From Phycisphaeraceae bacterium (GTDB lineage: Bacteria; Planctomycetota; Phycisphaerae; Phycisphaerales; Phycisphaeraceae), in contig PUMS01000011.1 in assembly GCA_003551485.1 (NCBI GenBank), positions 1 to 5,233 on the forward strand: 5,233 nt of DNA, read 5' to 3'. A program made the translations under genes and the position numbers. The notes beneath the pieces were generated by a model. That model saw nothing but the letters and a program-made list of their open reading frames with translations, did not search any database and was not told where the DNA came from. Shown here piece by piece: positions 1-4,682 of the stretch; position 1 is the stretch's first letter, and every line of letters begins with the position of its first letter.

Positions 1-984
1 CGACCGGCGATGACCTGCTTCGCCGGCTGCCGCAACGTCCACGTCCGCGAGCTGACCCTGCGCGATGCGGCCAACTGGGCGCTGCACTTCGTCGGCTGCG
101 AGGATGTGCTCGTCCACGGCGTGACCATCCGCAACCGCCGCGACTTTCCCAACTGCGATGGCATCGACCCCGACCACTGCCGCAACGTGCGCATCAGCGA
201 CTGCCACATCGAGGCCGGCGATGACTGCATCGTGCTCAAGAACACCGACGGCTTCCGTCACTACGGCCCGACCGAGAACGTCACCATCACCGGCTGCACG
301 CTCATGTCCACGAGCTGCGCGATCAAGATCGGCAGCGAGTCGGTGGATGCCTTCCGCGACATCGTCGTCACCGGCTGCGTGATCCGCGACAGCAACCGGG
401 GCATCGGGCTTCAACTGCGCGATGAGGGGTCGATCGAGCACGTGCTGTTTTCGGACATGCTCATCGAGACCCACCTCTTCGGCGGCGGCTGGTGGGGTGT
501 GGGTGAGCCGATCTACGTCACCGCCCTTCCCCGCCGCGCCGGGGCCAGGGTCGGCCCGCTGCGGAACGTGCGCTTTGCCAACATCCTCTGCCGGGCCGAG
601 AACGGCATCTACCTGCACGGCTGCGGGCAGTCGCGGCCGGACCGCATCGGCTTCGACAACGTCCAACTGTTCATCGACAAGACCACCGAGCACCCCGGCG
701 GCCGCCACGACCCGCGTCCGTGCGACATGGATGCGGCCTTCGGTGGCGGGCGCATCGGCAAACCGACCCCCTGGGGCCAGCGCCTCGAGGCCACCAACCC
801 GGCCATCTTTCTGTACCGCGGCGGCGAGGTGTCGCTGCGCGGGGTCGAGGTCGAATGGGGGTCCAACCGCCCGCCGTTCTACACCCACGCGCTGGAGGCG
901 CTCGATGTCCGCCGCGTCCGCCTCGATGCCTTCCGCGGCACCGCCGCCGACCCGCAGCGCTACCCCGCGGTGAGCATTCTGTAA
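1..984 (+). CDS. GH28/polygalacturonase-like beta-helix protein, 5' truncated
   Basis: This is the C-terminal part of a right-handed parallel beta-helix carbohydrate-active enzyme of the GH28 (polygalacturonase) superfamily. The frame is open to the left edge. The residues Arg-Pro-Ala just before the first ATG (base 10) fit the family's conserved RP-x-(M/L) strand, so that ATG is probably internal and the real start is outside the window. Counting from that ATG, the visible motifs are N-C-D-G-I-D at 48-53 (the family's NTD), G-D-D at 70-72, C-A-I-K-I-G at 103-108, R-G-I-G-L-Q at 130-135 and GGGWWGVGEPIY at 158-169. The three catalytic-type aspartates (50, 71, 72) are kept. The classical GHG histidine is replaced by Cys-Ala-Ile and the RIK motif is not recognisable, so the substrate may not be polygalacturonate. 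A role in plant or algal polysaccharide breakdown is inferred from the fold. No pectin-related neighbour is visible. Confidence 0.88.
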   Translation, partial: RPAMTCFAGCRNVHVRELTLRDAANWALHFVGCEDVLVHGVTIRNRRDFPNCDGIDPDHCRNVRISDCHIEAGDDCIVLKNTDGFRHYGPTENVTITGCTLMSTSCAIKIGSESVDAFRDIVVTGCVIRDSNRGIGLQLRDEGSIEHVLFSDMLIETHLFGGGWWGVGEPIYVTALPRRAGARVGPLRNVRFANILCRAENGIYLHGCGQSRPDRIGFDNVQLFIDKTTEHPGGRHDPRPCDMDAAFGGGRIGKPTPWGQRLEATNPAIFLYRGGEVSLRGVEVEWGSNRPPFYTHALEALDVRRVRLDAFRGTAADPQRYPAVSIL

Positions 985-1059
985 CCGCATGGCGGCCTGC
1001 TGCCTACCGGGGCATTTTCAGACCAGTGTCTCATGCGGCTGGCACCGCACCCACGAGGA

Positions 1060-1178
1060 TGAAAATCGCGGTGTCGACGGGGACGTCCCATGGAGCGCGG
1101 CCGTCCCGGCCGCTCCGGAAGCCGGAATGCGGCCGAGACGGCCGCGCTCCGCGCCGGCCCGCTTCCCAGCGATTTTCA
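1060..1178. repeat. Palindromic intergenic repeat element
   Basis: The spacer 985-1374 holds no convincing gene, but it contains a nested inverted repeat. The outer arms are TGAAAATCGC (1060-1069) and GCGATTTTCA (1169-1178), a perfect 10-bp match. Inside lies a long hairpin at 1092-1150. It is built from GGAGCGCGGCCGTC (1092-1105) with GACGGCCGCGCTCC (1137-1150), then CGGCCGC (1107-1113) with GCGGCCG (1129-1135), then TCCGG (1114-1118) with CCGGA (1122-1126) around a 3-nt loop. That is 26 base pairs broken only by a C/A mismatch and an AT bulge. A separate 10-bp palindrome, GGGACGTCCC, lies at 1080-1089. From memory, similar elements are scattered between genes in Verrucomicrobia and Planctomycetes and give rise to spurious ORFs with peptides such as CGRDGRAPR. 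Its function is unknown. Confidence 0.8.
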
Positions 1179-1374
1179 GGGCGGGCTGGAAGACTGCGCC
1201 ACACCGGGCCCACGGGACCGGCGCCCCGGGGGCCTGGAGCGCTACCCCGCGAGCCGCCACGGGCGCCTGACCCATCCCGCGGCATCGGACCCGAGATTTC
1301 CGGCACAACCCCCAGCGTCCGTCCGACGCGGCCGGCCCGATCAATTTTTTTCACTCTCGGATGCCGCACGAAGG

Positions 1375-1402
1375 TTGACATGCTGCGCCGATGGGTTAAA
1401 CT
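1375..1402 (+). promoter_or_regulatory. Sigma70-type promoter of the aromatic leader/DAHP synthase unit
   Basis: A perfect -35 hexamer TTGACA (1375-1380) is followed after 16 bases by TAAACT (1397-1402), a 4/6 match to the -10 consensus. The expected transcription start is about 1409-1410. A T-rich patch at 1345-1351 lies upstream, but too far away to be called an UP element with confidence. The promoter sits directly before the leader peptide and attenuator, which supports the call. Confidence 0.75.
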
Positions 1403-1409
1403 CACTGGC

Positions 1410-1487
1410 ATGAGTCGAGCGTTCCCCCGCAGCTTCGTGTTTTACTTCTGGTTTACCCGGCCGCGAGCCGCGTTGGGAACGCTGTAG
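1410..1487 (+). CDS. Aromatic-rich leader peptide (attenuator peptide)
   Basis: This is a 25-residue ORF (ATG 1410, TAG 1485) that begins MSRAFPRSFVFYFWF and ends ALGTL. Residues 9-15, encoded by 1434-1454, read F-V-F-Y-F-W-F. With Phe5 there are seven aromatic residues in all: five Phe, one Tyr and one Trp. This composition, its place between a promoter and an intrinsic terminator, and the DAHP synthase gene downstream identify it as a leader peptide of the pheL/trpL kind. Its job is to couple ribosome stalling at aromatic codons to RNA folding, so the peptide itself probably has no function after translation. No Shine-Dalgarno sequence is seen before the ATG, and the predicted transcript starts at or one base before it, so translation is probably leaderless. 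The frame stays open far upstream, to about 720, but that extension is GC-rich spacer and repeat and lies upstream of the promoter. Confidence 0.9.
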   Translation: MSRAFPRSFVFYFWFTRPRAALGTL

Positions 1488-1551
1488 ACGAATGGTGCAT
1501 TGTTGAGCAGCGACTGACCCCGACGCGGCGAGCGTCGGGGTTGTTTTTTTT
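1418..1551 (+). promoter_or_regulatory. Ribosome-mediated aromatic attenuator RNA
   Basis: Three mutually exclusive helices can be drawn. Helix 1:2 pairs AGCGTTCCC (1418-1426) with GGGAACGCT (1475-1483), extended by CGC/GCG (1428-1430 with 1470-1472). Helix 2:3, the antiterminator, pairs GCCGCGTTGGG (1467-1477) with CCCGACGCGGC (1519-1529). It has 11 bp with a single G-U, plus an inner CGCTG/CAGCG helix (1480-1484 with 1508-1512). Helix 3:4 is the terminator. The geometry fits the classical mechanism. A ribosome stalled on the aromatic codons (1434-1454) occupies the loop of helix 1:2 and leaves segment 2 free to form the antiterminator. A ribosome that reaches the stop codon at 1485 covers segment 2, so the terminator forms. 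Low charged Phe, Tyr or Trp tRNA should therefore raise DAHP synthase transcription. The helices are read directly from the sequence; the mechanism is inferred from known attenuators. Confidence 0.88.
1517..1551 (+). terminator. Intrinsic terminator (attenuator 3:4 hairpin)
   Basis: CCCCGACGC (1518-1526) pairs perfectly with GCGTCGGGG (1532-1540) around a GGCGA loop (1527-1531). A flanking A-U pair (1517/1541) extends the stem. A T-rich tract follows at 1541-1551, ending in eight consecutive Ts. The hairpin lies after the leader peptide stop and 27 bases before the DAHP synthase start, so it must act as a regulated terminator and not as the end of the GH28-like transcript. Confidence 0.95.
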
Positions 1552-1566
1552 GGGCCCGTACCGGGC

Positions 1567-1571
1567 AGGAG
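1567..1571 (+). promoter_or_regulatory. Ribosome binding site of DAHP synthase
   Basis: AGGAG lies 7 bases before the ATG at 1579 and selects that codon over the in-frame ATG at 1591. A small hairpin, GCCCG (1554-1558), TAC loop, CGGGC (1562-1566), abuts it on the 5' side without covering it. The hairpin sits between the terminator T-tract and the ribosome binding site. Confidence 0.8.
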
Positions 1572-1578
1572 CACAGCC

Positions 1579-2619
1579 ATGATCGTCGTCATGAAACCGG
1601 ATGCCGATGCAGAACAGGTCGAGCGTGTCTGCGAGGTGGTGAGAGAAATGGGACTGAGGGATCACGTGATCGTCGGAACGGACTTGACCGTCGTCGCCGT
1701 CATCGGTGACGACCGCAAGAAGGACAAGGGCAAGCTCGAGCAGATCGACGGCGTCGACCGCGTGGTGCCCATCCTCGCCCCCTACAAGATGGCGGCCAGG
1801 GAGGGCCGGCCCTCGACCACCGTGGTGCGCATCAGCGAGCAGTGTATCATCGGCGGCCGAGACGTGCCGGTCATCGCCGGTCCGTGCAGCGTCGAAGGCG
1901 AGCAGCAGATCATCGAGGTGGCGCAGATGATCCGCGATGCCGGCGGCCACGCGCTGCGCGGCGGGGCGTTCAAGCCGCGGACCAACCCCTACGCCTTCCA
2001 GGGCCATGGTGAGGATGGGCTGAAGATGCTCGCCGCCGCCAGGGCCGTCACCGGCCTGGCCATCATCACCGAGGTGCTCACCCCCACCGACGTCGAACTG
2101 GTCACCGAGTATGCCGACTGCCTCCAGATCGGCGCGCGAAACAGCCAGAACTACAGGCTTCTGGAAGCCTGCGGCCAGCAGCCCAGGCCGGTGCTGCTGA
2201 AGCGCGGCCTGGCCATGACCATCGAGGAACTGCTCCAGGCCGCCGAATACGTGCTCAGCGCCGGCAACCCGAACGTGATCCTCTGCGAGCGCGGCGTGCG
2301 GACCTTCGAAGACCACACCCGCAACACGCTGTCACTGTCGGCGGTGCCCGAGGTCCACCAGAAGAGCCACCTGCCCATCATCATCGACCCCTCCCACGGC
2401 ACGGGCCACGCCCGCCTGGTGGATGACATGAGCCGGGCGGCGTTGGCCTGCGGCGCCGATGGACTGATCCTCGAGGTCCACCAGGACCCGGTTCACGCCA
2501 TGACCGACGGCGGTCAGTCCATCACGCCCACCGCCCTGGCCACGATGCTGCCGGTGCTCCGCCGCATCGCCCGCGCCGTCGGCCGCGAAATCCCGACCCC
2601 CGCCGGCATCCCGGCGTAA
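1579..2619 (+). CDS. aroF: 3-deoxy-7-phosphoheptulonate (DAHP) synthase, type I-beta with N-terminal ferredoxin-like domain
   Basis: The enzyme condenses phosphoenolpyruvate with erythrose 4-phosphate to DAHP, the first step of the shikimate pathway to Phe, Tyr and Trp. It acts in the cytosol. At 346 residues it matches the Thermotoga-type I-beta enzyme end to end. Residues 1 to about 70 (starting MIVVMKPDAD, ending near APYK) form the ferredoxin-like regulatory domain that mediates Tyr/Phe inhibition in Thermotoga. The TIM barrel follows with GPCSVE at 101-106, LRGGAFKPRTNPY at 126-138, QIGARN at 183-188, LLKRG at 206-210, CERG at 236-239 and DPSHGTG at 270-276. The expected metal ligands are present as Cys103, His273, Glu299 and Asp310. 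The ATG at 1579 is supported by AGGAG and by the family's conserved N-terminus. The gene lies 92 bases after the aromatic leader peptide and its attenuator, so control probably acts on both transcription and enzyme activity. The symbol follows common annotation use for this family. No clear terminator follows. Confidence 0.96.
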   Translation: MIVVMKPDADAEQVERVCEVVREMGLRDHVIVGTDLTVVAVIGDDRKKDKGKLEQIDGVDRVVPILAPYKMAAREGRPSTTVVRISEQCIIGGRDVPVIAGPCSVEGEQQIIEVAQMIRDAGGHALRGGAFKPRTNPYAFQGHGEDGLKMLAAARAVTGLAIITEVLTPTDVELVTEYADCLQIGARNSQNYRLLEACGQQPRPVLLKRGLAMTIEELLQAAEYVLSAGNPNVILCERGVRTFEDHTRNTLSLSAVPEVHQKSHLPIIIDPSHGTGHARLVDDMSRAALACGADGLILEVHQDPVHAMTDGGQSITPTALATMLPVLRRIARAVGREIPTPAGIPA

Positions 2620-2781
2620 GCAGCGCAGGCGCGGGCATCCACGGTACCCGGGGTGGGTTAAACACAGCGGATCGATCACCGCCCGCTCGCGACCATGTGC
2701 TGCCAACACCCGCGGCGCCGACCGTGGGTACCGATGGGCAAGCCGGCAGTGGGACCCGCGGCCGATCCGTGACACCCGGCG

Positions 2782-2823
2782 CCCACCGGGGCCCGACGGT
2801 GGGTCCGCTCCGCTTGACCCACC
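2782..2823. repeat. Dispersed-type intergenic hairpin with alternative pairing
   Basis: GGTGGGTC (2798-2805) pairs with GACCCACC (2816-2823) around CGCTCCGCTT. The same segment can instead pair upstream, CCCACCG (2782-2788) with CGGTGGG (2797-2803), so the two hairpins exclude each other. The form GGTGGGT...ACCCACCCTACC resembles, from memory, a very widespread intergenic repeat whose spurious translations contain LTHPT or VGWVKRS. It is probably a repeat and not a gene-specific switch. Confidence 0.65.
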
Positions 2824-2983
2824 CTACCGGCTGCATTCCCATGGTGCCGGCCACCTCGCATGGCCGTGGCTCCGGAGTCCTCACGTCGTTGCGTGCGGCC
2901 GCAACCGGCGGCACAATCCCCACGCTGGCATCGGCCACGTCGGTGGCGGGTGAGGTTGCACGGGCGGTGCGAGGCCGCCGTGG

Positions 2984-3051
2984 GCCACTGGCGGCTTATC
3001 CGCCAGTAGCCTCGACGAGGGACAGCCCACTGGTGGACAAGCCACCCGTGG
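2984..3051. repeat. Two tandem degenerate hairpin repeats
   Basis: Copy one pairs ACTGGCGG (2987-2994) perfectly with CCGCCAGT (3000-3007) around CTTAT. Copy two, 42 bases further on, pairs CCACTGGTGG (3027-3036) with CCACCCGTGG (3042-3051) around ACAAG, with one mismatch. The two copies share the core CCACTGG(C/T)GG and a 5-nt loop in the same position, which indicates one repeat family. The second copy ends 26 bases before the ribosome binding site of the membrane-protein gene. From memory, CCACTGGCGG...CCGCCAGTGG elements recur between genes in planctomycetes and relatives. Confidence 0.7.
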
Positions 3052-3077
3052 CACCCCGCGGCGGAGCCGGCCGGCAC

Positions 3078-3082
3078 GAGGG
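3078..3082 (+). promoter_or_regulatory. Ribosome binding site that decides the AI-2E family start
   Basis: GAGGG lies 8 bases before the ATG at 3091 but only 2 bases before the in-frame ATG at 3085. The spacing favours 3091. The choice changes the protein by two residues. Confidence 0.6.
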
Positions 3083-3090
3083 CGATGCCC

Positions 3091-4407
3091 ATGGCGGAAA
3101 AACCCGATCCGACTCGCGGCGATGCCTCCGCGCCGCAGCCGACCCCACCCACGCGCCCCCGCGGGCCGCACCTGTGGGAGTACCAATGGGTGCGCGACCT
3201 GCTGGTGCTGCTGGCGGTGGCGCTGCTGGTGTGGGCCATCTTCGCGGCCAGGGCCGTGGTGGTGCCGGTCGCCGTGGGCCTGGTTCTGGCCTACGTGTTC
3301 AACCCGCTGGTGGCCTGGGCCCAGCGCTGGGGCGTGCCGCGCTGGGCCGGCACGGTGAGCATCATCCTCATCTGCGTGCTGGGGCTGGGCGGACTGGGCC
3401 TGTACCTGGTGCCCAAAGCCATCTTCCAGGCCACGGAACTGGTCGAGCGCGTGCCCGAGCAGGCGCGGCGGATCGCCGATGCCTACGGCTTCGAGTGGGA
3501 AGAGGCGCTGATGCAACTGCGCTCGGCGATGCGGCGGATACTGCTCGGCTCGCTGGGCATCACCGATGCGCCGCCCGATGAAGATGACCTGGCTCCCCCA
3601 CCCGAGGACGAGCAGGCCGGCAACGCGGCAGGAACATCGCCCGCGGGGGCCCGCCCGCCGCCGGGCGGTGAGGGCGGTGCGGCCACGCAGGTGCCCCCCA
3701 TCCCCTACGGCCGGCTTGCCGAGACCGGCTGGGTGGTCGGCCAGTGGGTGGCGCGGACGGTGGGCAGCATCGTGGCGTTTTCGTTCTACCTGTTTCTGTT
3801 CATCCTGGTGGCGGGGCTGTGCTTTTTCTACTTCAGCTCGCACTTCGACCGGCTCTCGGGCTGGGTCGAGCCCTACCTGCCCGCCGGCCACCGCGTCCGC
3901 ATCTGGCGCATCCTGGATCGGATGGACACGGCGGTCTCGGCCTGGCTTCGCGGGCGGCTGCTTCAGTGCCTGGTGATCGCGGTGCTGTTCAGCGTCGGCT
4001 GGTGGCTGGTGGGCACGCCCTACTGGCTGCTGCTGGGCCTGCTGGGCGGGGTGTTGAACCTGATTCCCTATGCGGCGTCGGTGATGTGGCCGCTGTCGGT
4101 GGGGCTGACCTGGATCAACGCCGCGGCCGGGGGCAACAGCGACTACAGCATCGCTTGGGTGATCATCGGCCCGAGCCTGGCCTACATCGTGGCCCAGCTC
4201 GTGGACAACCTGGTCATGGAGCCGCTGGTGCAGGGCCGGGCGACGGAACTGAACTGGCTGGCGGTGCTGGTGGCGGTGCTCATCGGCGGCAGCCTGTTCG
4301 GCTTCCTGGGCCTGCTGCTGGCCATCCCGGTGACCGCGTGCATCAAGATTCTGCTTCAGGAACTGGTGCTCCCGAGGCTGCGCCAGTATGCCAGCGGGGC
4401 GATCTGA
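3091..4407 (+). CDS. AI-2E family (PerM/YdiK-like, UPF0118) membrane transporter
   Basis: This is a polytopic inner-membrane protein of 438 residues. The family was named for autoinducer-2 export, but many members have other or unknown substrates, so no substrate is assigned. After a Pro-rich cytosolic start, hydrophobic segments lie at about 36-52, 55-72 and 88-108. After a long soluble region come segments at about 225-248, 290-306, 312-338, 354-372 and 388-421. Family signatures are clear in the C-terminal half: GGVLNLIPYAASVMWPL at about 319-335, and LVDNLVMEPLVQGRATELNW at about 370-389 followed by a GG-(S)LFGFLGLLLAIP stretch. Residues about 159-203 form an acidic and Pro/Gly/Ala-rich insert that looks disordered and falls in the soluble region between transmembrane segments 3 and 4. 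The start at 3091 is chosen from the ribosome binding site; 3085 is the alternative. The gene appears to stand alone. Confidence 0.9.
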   Translation: MAEKPDPTRGDASAPQPTPPTRPRGPHLWEYQWVRDLLVLLAVALLVWAIFAARAVVVPVAVGLVLAYVFNPLVAWAQRWGVPRWAGTVSIILICVLGLGGLGLYLVPKAIFQATELVERVPEQARRIADAYGFEWEEALMQLRSAMRRILLGSLGITDAPPDEDDLAPPPEDEQAGNAAGTSPAGARPPPGGEGGAATQVPPIPYGRLAETGWVVGQWVARTVGSIVAFSFYLFLFILVAGLCFFYFSSHFDRLSGWVEPYLPAGHRVRIWRILDRMDTAVSAWLRGRLLQCLVIAVLFSVGWWLVGTPYWLLLGLLGGVLNLIPYAASVMWPLSVGLTWINAAAGGNSDYSIAWVIIGPSLAYIVAQLVDNLVMEPLVQGRATELNWLAVLVAVLIGGSLFGFLGLLLAIPVTACIKILLQELVLPRLRQYASGAI

Positions 4408-4408
4408 A

Positions 4409-4433
4409 GCGGCGGTCGGGCGACCTCTGCCGC
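4409..4433 (+). terminator. Hairpin after the AI-2E family gene, weak terminator candidate
   Basis: GCGGC (4409-4413) pairs with GCCGC (4429-4433), and inside it GGTC (4414-4417) pairs with GACC (4422-4425). The structure begins 2 bases after the stop codon. No T-tract follows, so it is not a standard intrinsic terminator. It may protect the 3' end or assist factor-dependent termination. Confidence 0.3.
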
Positions 4434-4479
4434 GATCGGGGAGCCAGCGCCCTTAATCGCGCACGGGCCTGAAAGGGCC

Positions 4480-4507
4480 TTGATTTAGCCGTGGTGGAAA
4501 GGACAAT
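4480..4507 (+). promoter_or_regulatory. Weak candidate promoter for the downstream secreted protein
   Basis: TTGATT (4480-4485) and GACAAT (4502-4507) are separated by 16 bases, and each matches 4/6 of its sigma70 hexamer. This A/T-richer patch stands out in the 275-base spacer before the secreted protein gene. It would give an untranslated leader of roughly 170 bases. The match is only moderate. Confidence 0.35.
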
Positions 4508-4682
4508 AAAGGATGGAGAGGATCACCGCAGCGTGGGGGCCTGGGGGTTGTAGAGCGCGCACCCGAGGGCCCCGCGCCCCGATGTTTGCTGTGGCCTTTG
4601 CCAATGATCTGCGTGGAACGACCGCTTCGCGGATGCATCCGCGCCCGGACTCCGCCCGCCGGCAATGCAAGGTGATGATGCC

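Larger units (their letters stand above)
2620..3077. other. Gene-free spacer rich in palindromic repeats
   Basis: No coding region is supported here. Open frames run through the stretch on both strands, but none has a credible start signal or family-like sequence. It holds several inverted repeats. CGGTACCC (2642-2649) matches GGGTACCG (2726-2733), and GTTGCG (2888-2893) matches CGCAAC (2900-2905). Two stronger hairpin clusters are listed separately. No clear intrinsic terminator for the DAHP synthase transcript and no convincing promoter for the membrane-protein gene were found by eye. Confidence 0.7.

Noticed and set aside
1315..1351. Possible intrinsic terminator for the GH28-like gene (GCGTC/GACGC hairpin and a run of seven Ts)
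   Set aside because: The 5-bp stem is separated from the T-run at 1345-1351 by about 16 bases, so it does not form a proper terminator.
720..1487. A 255-codon + strand open frame ending at the leader peptide stop
   Set aside because: Its first part overlaps the GH28-like gene and its middle runs through palindromic repeat and upstream of the promoter. Only its last 25 codons have a credible independent role.
1453..2316. A 287-codon minus strand open frame opposite DAHP synthase
   Set aside because: It is antisense to a strongly conserved gene and crosses the terminator. Long antisense frames are expected in GC-rich coding DNA.
2655..2663. GGGTTAAAC, identical to the sequence over the -10 element at 1393-1401
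   Set aside because: There is no -35 match at the right distance. The similarity is most likely chance or part of the GGTGGGTTA-type intergenic repeat.
2697..3581. A 294-codon + strand open frame
   Set aside because: It begins in the repeat-rich spacer and overlaps the membrane-protein gene in another frame, and its translation shows no family features.
2881..3891. A 336-codon minus strand open frame
   Set aside because: It runs across repeats and antisense to the AI-2E family gene. Its His/Arg/Pro-rich translation is typical of a GC shadow frame.
4464..4480. Two GGGCCT copies separated by GAAA, considered as a terminator hairpin
   Set aside because: They pair only through the self-complementary GGCC core, about 4 bp, and no clear T-tract follows.
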